A stretch of DNA of 64,000 nucleotides. It comes from Pilatotrama ljubarskyi (Eukaryota > Basidiomycota > Agaricomycetes > Polyporales > Polyporaceae). Shown in pieces: positions 10,039 through 20,463 of the stretch. Made by a program: the position numbers and the translations under genes. Below the pieces are notes generated by a model, which saw only the letters and a list, made by a program, of their open reading frames with translations, did no database searches and had not been told where the DNA came from. Positions within the stretch are counted from its first letter, which is position 1, and each line of letters starts with the position of its first letter. The stretch covers positions 60,417-124,416 of the forward strand of contig MU277676.1 of the NCBI GenBank assembly GCA_022385805.1. The letters are read 5' to 3'.

Positions 10039-12508
10039 GTTGGCTACGCTATTATTAGGGGAGTTGGTTGAGGAAAAAAGGGGGATTTGCGAGCGAGAGC
10101 TGGAAGAGGGAGATGTGCTGGGTTGTTGCGCCAGGAGTCACAGGTATTTATGCTGCGGGGCTGGGGTGGCCACCTGTCTGGTCGTGTCGAGCAGAATCGC
10201 GCCGAGAGTGCATGGAATGAGCATGTATCGGCGATCGTCCAATGCGACGGGGCGAATATCGAGAGGGAGTCATCGATGATGCACACCAGACCCCTCTTTC
10301 CCGCTCCATGCTGGAAGCAGTAGGCTCCATAGCCCGGAAAGATGTTCGTACCAAGGCTCCGGATCCAAACGTGTGTGATGCGCGTGAATGTAGTAGAATG
10401 GGCCTCCTGAGTCGTAGTAAACCCCGCGGCACAACGAGAGGCGGTCTAGGCATAGTCAGAAGTTCGGTTCTTCAGGACCCACCCACTCGCATTCAAAATC
10501 GCTCAATGAGAAATCAGATGCCTCTCGGCGGAGTTGAGTACGTCTGTCGCCTTATGCACAGCCAACGGACAAGCTAGAACTTTCCCCACTCTGCTTCCCC
10601 TATGAGTGAATCTGTTCGGCGGGAGTATAAACAGGCCACTGTAGGATCACACCTGCGTGATGCTCGTGTCCGGGCTTTATGTTTGTTCAGCGAGGCTGAG
10701 GAGTTCAAGCTGGCTGAAAAGGAAAGTAGTACATCCCCCCTAGCGTAAATATTGAATCTGGGCAGTAGAGTACCGGGTAGGTCAATGAATTGTCGCAGGG
10801 CACGGTTGATCGGAGCTCTGCACTTGATGTGGTTGTGACGTCACAGAGTGCACGGTCAGGTGACCGTGTCACGCCGCGTGTCTTACCTTTCGAGTCCATG
10901 CCCCTCCGAAATCCCTGGGCCGCATCCCTATGCATGTACTTACATTGCATTGACGCAACGTGCAATTAACTAGTTGACCCCTACGCGTATATTCTAGTTA
11001 AGATTGACACCCATAGACAAGATCCATTCCGGACCAAAATACTGTACTTTACAGACCAATCCGGCGTGTCACGGGTCACACGAGGGACCGCCTGGCCGGC
11101 AAATTGGGCATTCCAAGGGTCTGGAGGGCCCGATACGGGCCGCGCAGCGGCCCCATACTTGGTGCCCAGGGCGTGACGTTCGTGCGCGCCGAAGGCGCGT
11201 CCCAAAGCTCGCGAGCCCTCGCGTTCAGGCGTCCGTACGTATATTCTCACCTAAACCATCGTGTTCTATTTATGCTAACAGAGCATATTATACACTATTT
11301 TCGAGGGGATTTTAGTGGCGAACTGCCAGAGCTTCTCGGCGGCTACGCCGCCGCCTCGTAAAGAGATAGGCGCTTATTACTGTACTCCATCATTATGGTA
11401 ACGATTGGACGATCCTGTGCTCTCTCAAGGTACTTGGAAAGTATATAGAGTGCTCTTGGTCAAACACTTTACTTTCTGGAACAAAACCTGTGGCTCAACA
11501 GTGCAGGAGAGGTGATCGCTGCTTCGAGCGCGAGACCGATCGCGAGCACGTGCGCTCCAAATGGTCTTCTAACCCAAGCTTAGGGTTAGTTTTTGGTCTT
11601 TGGTCGGCGGGCGCTTAGCACCAATATTGGTGCTCCCTTGCAGTTGCCGCCTGCAGGCTCTCCTCCTCCCGCGTGCCTTCAACGCTTTGACCTCAGCGAC
11701 TCGCCTCATTCATATGATCCTGAGACTCTTCCGACGACCTACACTACTCGTAGCACTTTGCTCGTGACTCAAGTGGCCCCAACCTCGCGAGCGGGCCAGC
11801 AATCGCGTTGCGTAGCCTTAACGCTCAGAGAAGGGCCGCTTCAACTGCCAGCGTGTGTAGTGGCCTGCGTTGCTGTTCACAACGCTTGGTCATCATCAGT
11901 ATACTGTCACTGTGTGGTTAGAACACCGCATGTTTGGCGTGCCTGTGCCATAAGTAAACCGTGGACAAAGATGGTGGCCCTATATTTGCTCGCCCAAAGA
12001 CATCTCTAGGCCATGATTGGATCTACCCCACTGAAGCTACCCAAGCGCGAAGCCCAGACCTGCTCATACGCCTTGCGACTGACAGCCAGCGGACGCTGTA
12101 TTGCCAATAGCGTTGTCACCCGGCAATGCCTGGGGATGACAATGAATAGACGGTGCACAGCTTCACGGGAAATTACCTGTTCCTTGGCTGCTTGCATGCG
12201 CTGCTATGAATCCGGTGCTCACGGGTGCGTGTTCGATTAATCCTTCTTAGATCAATGATAGCCCACAAAAACGCTCATCTCCAGTCATCCTGACCTCTTG
12301 GCCCAGTCTCATATCAGAGATCACTATCGACCACCACGAGAAGCCTCATTGCCCCGCCTTGACGCCTGCGATGGATGTCGATCATTTGAAAATGCGCCAT
12401 TTCTGTCAGTCTCATCACCGGGCGTGTGCGCATGCGCCCTGACTCCCGCGTTCCACAAATACGAGTGCTGCTGCTAGCGGGCATCTCACATCCTCTATCT
12501 TCCTCTCT
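10039..12508. other. 2.5-kb gene-poor stretch with hairpins and a palindrome
   Basis: No frame here has splice sites and family motifs that I can support. Visible structure includes GC-rich hairpin-like units at about 11085-11225 (GGCCGCGCAGCGGCC; GCGCGCCGAAGGCGCG) and 11339-11354 (GGCGGCTACGCCGCC), a perfect 18-bp palindrome AGCACCAATATTGGTGCT at 11617-11634, and a CRE-like TGACGTCA at 10836-10843. Relics of transposable elements are possible but not proven. Confidence 0.4.
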
Positions 12509-15500
12509 ATGCCTTCCTTCTTCCACAAACACAAGGATACGAGTCCCCCACAACCCGCAGAGGGGGAGACGACGGCGCCAATGGACTCACCTTCTCTCAG
12601 AGTTGGGTCCCCAGACGACGTCTCTCGCGACGCCACGGAAGATATCGGCATTACCCTTGTTACTCCTACGATCACCTTCCCGGAGCCAGAGAACGAGGAT
12701 CTCGACACTGCCAAGAAGCTAGATGCAGCATACCAAGCTATGGGTGACGCACAGAGCGGATTTCAGAAGTACCAGGGCTCCAAGTCCGCCAAAGTCGTGA
12801 ATATGTCTGGTACGTAAGTTGGTGCCCTCTCATTGAAGTGTCGCTCAGCTTGGTTCAGGCGACATGCTTGCCACCATAAAGACGGACGTGAATACTGCTC
12901 AGAGCTACTCGTCCCCGCTCAAGTCCGCGTACGAGAGTGAAGCATTGAAGGTGGTTCGTGACGGGGTGAACGCTCTAGTCGATAGCCTACCAGGCCTCAT
13001 CAAGGCTCTCGACGAGGTTGCCAAATTGCACCCGTTCGTCGGAAGTTAGTAAATCTCGAGAACATGTTCTCTGGCGGATCATGTATTAACATACCTGCAG
13101 TCGCCGTCAGTGCGTTCCGAGTCGTGGTCGAGCTCGACCTGAAGCGGCGCGACAACGACAAGAAAATCGCCGCTTTGTTTCTCGAGATGAAGGACATGAT
13201 GGAAGCCCTGCTTCAGTGCGTCATCTGCGTCTCTGGCGCGATGAGACATCGCCTCATGCTCTTGCAGGCTCCGCTCTATCAAAGACGAGGAACGCATGGG
13301 GCCTGGCGGCATGACAATTGAGGGGCGCATGCAAGTACTTGTGAAGCAGACAGCAGACGACATAAGGGCTTGCGGGAACGCCTGCGATACTTACTCGAAA
13401 AAGCGCCTGATCGTTAAGGTCATCAAGGGCTCGGTCTGGGAGAGCACGCTGAAGGGGTACATCGACTTGTTCGCGAAGCGCCGCAAGGACTTCACCTTCG
13501 CGCTGTCGATCCATACCGGGATGGGTGTCGACGACGCGAACCGCAAGCTGAGCACTCTCGACTCCAAGATGGACGCTCTCCTCGAGTTCTTCGCGAAGGC
13601 CGTCTCTCCGGAGCAGCGAGAGCTCGCCGTGCTCGTGCAGAAGAAGGGCGGAGCGATGACGGTGATGAGTAACAACGACGCGCTCAAGGAGCTGCTGGAC
13701 TTTAAGCCCTCGACTGCCATTTCCGCCTCGAAACGCAGTGGGGAGCGCGAACCCTTGGAGCACAACAGTCACGTCGGTGAGAGCAACCTGGACGCGCTGA
13801 AAACCGAGCTATTCGAAAGTCCGGAGTTGGCGATCCGGAGGAACTTCGAGGTGTTCGAGCGGAAGTTCAAGATGCAGCAGAGGGAACTGGCGGAGGAGAT
13901 CAAGAGGACAGTCCATCACGAAGGCGACCGTGTCATTGAGGCAGTGACATCCGGTCCTCACGATAAGATAATCGATCCTGTACGTGTTGTCCTCCCATCC
14001 TCGCTAACTTGGATGCTCACCTAACCGGTCGCCCCAGGAAATTCACGAGATATGGAAGGAGATGGTAGACATTGCCGTTGCTACCCCAAATGACCCTTGA
14101 TCTGACCGCGGTTCTTCACAGCGCTGGCCTGGACATGTCAAAGCTCGCCATTTCGTACTTGCGCTGCGCGACTACTACCGCCAGCAGTTCGAGCTCAAGA
14201 AGCGGAAAAGAGGGGAGCAATACATATCACACATCAGCGATGACGACGAGTGGGCGTTGGAATGGATCAACATCAACAGGCTACAAGCAATCGCGGAAGC
14301 GTTCGATGACGACGCCTCAGGGTTCATCACTATCACGGAGGTCAACCAGTTCACCTCCTCGCGCCCGAAGGACTGGAGGTAAGCCACCGCATACATGTCT
14401 CTATACTGGCGCGTCGCTTATCGAGTCTTTGTATAGTCTGCTCAGATGGCTCGCTTACTGGGCGGTCGGTGCGGTGCCGTGTTCCTCGTGCGTCTCGGGC
14501 GTCGCTCACCTCCAGTATGACAGGGTGGCAGATGACAGCGACATACTACCGGGACAAAATTGTCCAGATCACGGCAAAGATGTTCTCCATGGAGTCGGTA
14601 ATCCACGCCGCCAACGCTCAAGCCGTGGAAGTGTATCTCGAGACCGTCTGGAAACGCGTCTGTACTCTCACTTCCTCCGTCGTCGGCATCAATCAATCCG
14701 ACGCTCTGAAGGAGCGCTTCCAAGACTACGTTGACGCAGAAGAACAGCGGCTGCGCGAGGGCCTTGAGACCGTCCGATATGACATCGACGCGATGGACAC
14801 GCTGACACTCATCACAGGACCGGGTAGAATTGAGAAGGTAATTATCATCGTCGCTGACTGCAATCCTGCTATACGCTCAACCGCACTTCCTAGTCCTTGT
14901 TCCCCCTGCTCTACTTGCTCTTGAAGCGCGACTTCGAGATCTTCCGCCTCTGTCGCAAGACGGTGATTCATAAGGACGAACTCTGGGACTCCGCTGACAC
15001 GATTGTCTGGGTATTCGATGCAGTAGCCCAGCGCCACGACGAACTCGAAAGTGCGTCGTACTCTTCTCATTCTTTCCACCCTTGCCCTGCTGACTCTGAA
15101 CGGCGATATATATATATAGCACTGTTCAAGCAACAGAAGTTAGACGCAGCGCAGCAGTTCAAGGTCCACGCCAGTGAATTGGTCAGTACTGCCTGAATTG
15201 CCGTCAGCCTTTGCGTAAGCTGACTTCAACCCCAGTTCGATTACTGGCACGACGACACGACGTTGTGGTCGCTCACACGCCTGCGTGAGTTGGAGTTCAT
15301 TGAGGTGGAGTATGTCGACGAGCAAGAAGACCAAACTATCGATGCGATGAAGCTCCTGAACTATCCCTCCGCCGCGGACAACCTCTACACCGTCGTGAAA
15401 CATATCGTGACCGAGGATGACGCCAAAGCCGATGAAGCAGTCAGGATGATGTGAGCCCCTTACATCTTTCGCACTCCTTATTTACTAAGCTCAGTAATCA

Positions 15501-16980
15501 TCCAGCCTTGGGAGGTGGAACGGTTTCCTCGGCGCGGAAAATTGGCCTCTCACTGCCATGCAAACCTTCTGCTTCCACGCGTCCGTGGTGCACTCTATGT
15601 ACGAGGCTAGCGACGTCGCGCCGCATGGCACGAGCTTCACCATCGTTGGCGGGTACACAACCAAAGAGGACGGCACCGTCGAGTACAACTTCAGCAGGAC
15701 GTATTCCGCCCGTTTGAAGAAGACGTACTTCACCGCCACCCTAAGCGAGGACGGAGGCACGCTCTCGGGCAACTGGGGCTACGTCGAAAGCGAAAAGCCG
15801 TATGTGTTCCTGTTCAAGCGGATCGCTCCCGAAATCCTCATCGCTAGACCACCGCCCTCGGAGTTCGAGGAGAACAAGATCCGCGCTCTTTGGAAGTATG
15901 CTCTCACCGCAGCCCACAATGAAGTGCGACGAAAGATGCTCTCATGGTCGTGGATCAAAGAGCGTCGGGACATCAGGAAGGAGTACATCGAGTTGTTGGA
16001 GCGCGAGGCCGACCTACAGAGCACCGCGGAAGACATTGTGCGGTTCAACATTCTCGATCGTACATCAACGTGCGAAGACGTCCGTTTCTTCAATGTCATC
16101 CGAGACTACCGAAAACGGCCTGTGCCTAGTCACCTGTGAGTATGTTGATCGGGAGATCGTCTGCCGCCGTATCGAATCACCTTTACTCCCTAGGGCTAGT
16201 TGCGACGCTTGCGGCGACCGCATCTACGGGTCAAGGCTGATTTGCCTCAAGTGCGGGTCAGAATACACGCTCGACTTCTGTGACAAGCCGGCATGCAGAC
16301 ACTCTGTGAAGTTCTTCCGAAGCCGCGACGACATTACCGAGCCGCACTCGGCCACGCACGACTTTGTCAAAGTGCGACGAGCCTTCCACCAGTGGCGCGA
16401 AATCGGCAAGATCCTTCGTAACTCGGCTGCAGGTCTAGAGCGGGCGCGGAAGCTGTTGACCAGAGCTGCCAATCGAGCCGAAGCGAACGCGGCTGCGGAT
16501 GATGAGGAGCAGAAAGCTGAAGAGCCGAAGGTAACTGGGCCACAGCGGGAGGAAGCTATCGAATCAGACTCGGAAAGCGAAGAGGCAGAGCCGACATGCA
16601 TCTCTTGCTCCTCAAAGGTGTCGTATCCTTGCTGGTACTGTATCGACTGCCCAGGTGTGTGCTACTGCTCGCTTCTCTCTCCCGTCTCTTGTGCCCTTGC
16701 TCACGATCATTGAACAGAGGACTCGAACGTCTTCGTATGTGCGGAGTGTGACGAGACGAAGGGAGGTGTCACGGTCGCCGATCACCAACATACGCACAGC
16801 CTTGTCCGCTGCACGGAGGAGGAGAACGAGGACGAAGAGTCGGATGAGGAGGAGGAGGAGGAGGAAGACAACACCGAGGAGCGACTCTCAGCGGTCGAAG
16901 ACAAGCTTGCCGCACTTGCGGCGCAGATGGAGCGTATCGAGAAGCTACTTGAACAGCTCGCTGTATCGCGCTCTAGTTGA
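12509..16980 (+). CDS. large EF-hand and tandem ZZ-type zinc-finger protein, function unknown
   Basis: Fourteen exons join in phase to 1243 residues: 12509-12809, 12859-13044, 13101-13215, 13268-13979, 14038-14064, 14122-14378, 14437-14468, 14524-14837, 14894-15050, 15120-15181, 15236-15450, 15506-16135, 16194-16654, 16718-16980. Residues about 90-260 are helical and resemble the N-terminal helical domains of fungal STAND-like proteins. An EF-hand loop, DDDASGFITITE (509-520), has acidic or polar residues at 1, 3, 5 and 12. After a helical middle part, one Cys-rich module starts CDACGDRIYG..CLKCG (from 1006). A second, CISCSSKV..CWYCIDC then CAECDE and HQHTH, spans about 1138-1205, in the style of ZZ domains. 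The end is acidic and then a short coiled coil (ERLSAVEDKLAALAAQ). It looks like a calcium-sensing scaffold with protein-binding zinc modules. I do not recognise a named orthologue. Confidence 0.85.
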
Positions 16981-17562
16981 TACTGCAGTCTGTTAGTCGC
17001 AAGGTACGACTTAGCACCAGAGCAACAAGTAACGACCTCGAACTTTAGCCTGTTGGTATCGAACTCGACTTCGCCCTTTCAAAGTTCGTTAGCGTGTGAC
17101 TTGTACTGGGCTGATGACTGAAGAATCACGCTATCGAACTTATCACACGCAAAGTTGAGAGCACGCAACAAGATGTCACTGTTCATTGCGGGTGAAAGTA
17201 CATACCACGTAACATCAGCTTTGAGGCGGGTTTGAAGGCGTGGTGCGCGGAGAGCGGGAGGGTAGATAGTAATCGTACTATGGACACATGAGATGCGATG
17301 AGCAATGGTCGAGAAGCAGAACGACGCGACACCGTACAAGGGCTGAGAGTCGTTCAAGACGTACACGACGAGTCGACGAGTATGAGAGGTCTACACATCG
17401 ATAAGAGCTGACGATAGATAGACGAACGGGACGGAAGGGGCGGGAGCGAGCGTGCAATGGAGATGTGACAAGATGAGACAGACGAGACGAAAGAAAAGGG
17501 GAAATGTCCACGGAAGAGCCCATTGAGGAGCCCGTCGAGGGCCCCGTTGCTCGTCGAGCTCA

Positions 17563-17915
17563 TCATCTACTGGACGACGTCGCAGAGGTAGCAGCCGGGA
17601 AGGACCTTCTGAATCGTTCGCTCCAGGCTGGGCCCGACTTGTAGACGCATGGAGGGTTGCTCGGCAGGCCGTAGAAGTCCTTGTACGCCGCAGGGTAGTA
17701 TTTGTTTAGGCTGGACGGGTCAGAGACTACGATGTCCTCCTCGGTCTTCCCGCTTCCGTAGACGTCGAGCTTGACAAAGAGGGAGGCTTTGGGAGAAGAG
17801 ACGAGAGTGGACGTCCTGGAGACGGGAGAATGGCTTGCCTAGTACTCGAAAGTTGCAAGGCACAGCTCGAGGAAGTCCGGGTCGAGGTTGACGTTGAGTG
17901 GGGACTTAGAAGCCA
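17563..17915 (-). pseudogene. 3' remnant of an unidentified gene
   Basis: On the minus strand an acceptor-like CAG precedes a coding-looking stretch with NVNLDPDFLELCLATFEY, which ends at an in-frame TAG. Thirty bases further on, another frame carries KASLFVKLDVYGSGKTEED, KYYPAAYKDFYGLPSNPPC and a stop at 17563. To join the two parts in phase an intron of only 30 nt would be needed, shorter than any other here, and the upstream half is missing next to the duplicated fragment at 17997. I read this as a truncated, probably dead gene; a functional short-intron 3' end cannot be excluded. Family not recognised. Confidence 0.35.
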
Positions 17916-17996
17916 CTGAGAAACGAGATATAAGTAGCTAAGAGAGATTGACAAAAGCTAAAGGCCTTACTCGTGGATCAGTTGTTCCTTATAACA

Positions 17997-18131
17997 GGAG
18001 GAACACAACACCGAGGAGCGACTCTCAGCGGTCGAAGAGAAGCTTGCCGCACTTGCGGCGCAGACGGAGCGTATCGGGAAGCTACTAGTACTTGAATCGC
18101 TCGCTATGATACTGTAGTACGTATGTTAGTG
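17997..18131 (+). repeat. duplicated fragment of the 3' end of the EF-hand/ZZ gene
   Basis: About 115 bp here repeat 16862-16990, the last coding part of the EF-hand/ZZ gene, at roughly 90 percent identity: the shared run from ACAACACCGAGGAGCGACTC onward differs by a few substitutions and a small insertion near the end. The copy lacks the acidic exon start and a splice acceptor, so it is a dead fragment. The two copies are about 1.1 kb apart in direct orientation. Confidence 0.85.
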
Positions 18132-18422
18132 CATGCGCATCGATCGTTCTCTAGGTTTGCTCAGCGTCAGCTCCTAGGCCTACAGCAGGCTAGTGGAAGT
18201 AGCCACCTCATCGTCAACTTTGGTCGACTGTATACTATACGGCGTGACTTCAGCATTCGGTGCTGGTTGAGGTCGGCGATCTGGGAGAATGTCGATGAAC
18301 TCGAGAGGTTCCGCGGAGTGACAAGTCCATGTTCTTGCAGCCTGCAGGGAGTAGTACCGTCCTGGCCAAATGAGCACATTACATTACTATAGTTATATTA
18401 TATGTAGAAGCATTTGCGTTAA

Positions 18423-18516
18423 GTCACTTTGCCGGAGTGGTTAACGGGATCGCCTGCTATTCGTAGCTGCCAGCGGTTGGGCTTTGCCCGCGAGTGTTCG
18501 AATCGCTCAGGTGACG
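18423..18516 (+). tRNA. tRNA-Ser (anticodon GCT) with 12-nt intron
   Basis: The acceptor stem GTCACTT/AGGTGAC, D stem CCG/CGG, anticodon stem ATCGC/GCGGT, long variable arm GGGC-TTT-GCCC and T arm GAGTG-TTCGAAT-CGCTC all pair, with one or two G-T wobbles. The anticodon GCT is at 18456-18458. The discriminator base is G, as in serine tRNAs. The bases 18460-18471 must be removed to form a normal anticodon loop, which makes them a canonical intron. TTTTT at 18518-18522 is the Pol III terminator. Confidence 0.9.
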
Positions 18517-18642
18517 CTTTTTGCTCTTTCTGATCCACGGGGCTTGCCCGCGTCTTGATCGCTTGCGGTGAGACGCGTCTCCTGCTTCCGACCACCTCTC
18601 TGATACCCATCCTCGGTCTTCTGATACCTCTACGTACTCGTG

Positions 18643-20195
18643 ATGAGTGCGAAATACGCCAACCTACCTGACATCGTACGTTGTCATACTGCTGGTGAGG
18701 TTCCCAGATAATGACCGATCGGCCACAGGATACAGCACCGGACGTCTATGAGACCGAGGACGTCTTCCCTACGGCTCAAGACAACGTCAGTCGTGCTTGC
18801 TTCGTGCCTCGGTAAACGGCTGACACGACGTGGTAGAAAGGCGACTCGAGCGACGATGAGGCAAGCGCACCTGCGCGTGGATATGGACGGGGCAAGACGG
18901 GGGAGCCGTCCGGTCGCGAGGAGCTAGATGCGAGCAGCGTCGATCCTGAGGAGGCGTCCAAGCGGTTCAAGAAGGCGGAGAAGAGTACGTGACTACTACC
19001 CGGGCATACTCGACATACTCGACGGTGCTGATGACCTTCTCTCGCTGGCATAGGGCATCACCGTCCCAAAGTACAATACGTCTACCCTCCTTCGCCGTCC
19101 CCTGACGAAGAATCGAGACCGGCATCTCCAACGCATTCTTCCATCCCCCTATCCCAACGACTGCGTCTGCTCCAAGCCGAAGTAGCCGCTCTCGAGAACG
19201 AGCTCTCTGACCCGACGAATCCGCTTCTACGCAAGGAGAAAGAAGCTGGACACGCAGATCCGGGCGAACTCATTCGCGGGATGGTCGACGTGAAGCGCCG
19301 CATTGAGAAGATCAGCAAGGCGCGACAGGGCAGGGGGAAGCTGGTCAGCGTCGTGCTCGGCGAGTCCGACACGGAGGACGCGCACCAGGCGAAGCCGGCA
19401 GCGGGAGAGACGGATGCGAAGAAAGCGGAGAGCGCAAAGCCTGCCGCTCCGTCTCCGAGCGCGAAGCCAAAGACACCCGAAGTGAGGGACATCGCGGAGA
19501 TGGACAGACGCGTCGGCGAGCTCGAGAAGCTCGTGGGATCGTCGAGTGCTCCGCTTGACGAGGTACGCTTAAAGCGACAGCACCGATATTCACGCAGCTC
19601 ACGTTGTCTCTCCCAGCTCGCACCCTTACCGCCACCGCTCCTGCCTCTCCTCACGCGCCTCAACGCCCAGCTCACCCTCCTCACCCAACCGCGCCACATC
19701 GACTCCATCTCCCGCCGCATCAAGCTTCTCAACTCCGAGCTCGAACGCACCTCCAGCTCTTCCGGCGGCCACGCCCCCAACGCCTCCCAAAGGCGCGGCG
19801 CCCACCACGCGTCCGCATCCGGGTCCGTCTCTTCGCCGTCGACAACAGCCCCGCCCGCGGCGACGGCGTCCTCGGCAGCGCTGCAAGAGCAGCTCGCCCC
19901 AGTGCTGACTCGGCTCGCGCCACTGCTGCCGCACATCCCGCACATCCTCACGCGCCTGCGCACGCTGTCGGCGCTGCACACGTCCGCGGCGGGGTTCCAG
20001 AAGACGCTCGAGGACCTCGAGGAGGAGCAGCGCCGTGTGCGGGCTGCGCTGGAGGAGCTCCAGCGCGCGGTCGAGGGTGTCGAGAAGAGCTTGGCGGAGA
20101 ACGAGAAGCTGGTGAAGGGGAATGTGCGGGAGCTCGAGGACAGGATCGAGGATGTGGGCAGGAGGATGGATGACTTGAAGCTTGAGACGCATTAG
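18643..20195 (+). CDS. DCTN2: dynactin subunit 2 (dynamitin, p50)
   Basis: Five exons (18643-18675, 18729-18785, 18837-18984, 19054-19562, 19617-20195) give 441 residues, the size of dynamitin. The N-terminus, MSAKYANLPDI followed by PDVYETEDVFP, is the family hallmark. Long heptad-containing coiled coils follow (LRLLQAEVAALENEL; IAEMDRRVGELEKLVG; LLTRLNAQLTLLTQP; LEDLEEEQRRVRAALEEL). The protein belongs to the dynactin shoulder, which couples cytoplasmic dynein to cargo and, in fungi, serves nuclear migration. Introns are 51-69 nt. Intron 4 is 54 nt and would not break the frame if retained. An alanine/serine-rich insert around residues 215-245 and another near 325-350 are low-complexity linkers. 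Confidence 0.93.
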
Positions 20196-20463
20196 AGGCG
20201 CTTGCTTCCAATGGTCAGGACTTCGGGCGCGGAGACCTGTATATGTACCACTTCACTGATGCTAGCTCTGTTAGAGTGATCCTACAGACCCAGGGTGCCA
20301 CTTGTACGTCTGTTCAAACAGGGGAGGAAGCTACATCTTCTAAGCCTAGATGGATATCATGTTTCGAGGCTTGCCATGAACGCGTGAACGGACGAAAGCT
20401 TTGCAAAGGGCGTCGGTTAGTACGTCCGCCCTCCATATCCAGAAACGTCTCCCTATGCCCAAT

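Noticed and set aside
11572..11590. Single TTAGGG units resembling telomeric repeat
   Set aside because: Only one or two isolated units, with no array.
16840..16868. GAG triplet repeat as a separate repeat feature
   Set aside because: It encodes the acidic stretch of the EF-hand/ZZ protein and is explained by coding.
19626..20192. 188-codon minus-strand frame
   Set aside because: Antisense to the last dynactin p50 exon, with Arg/Leu-rich composition typical of an antisense artefact.
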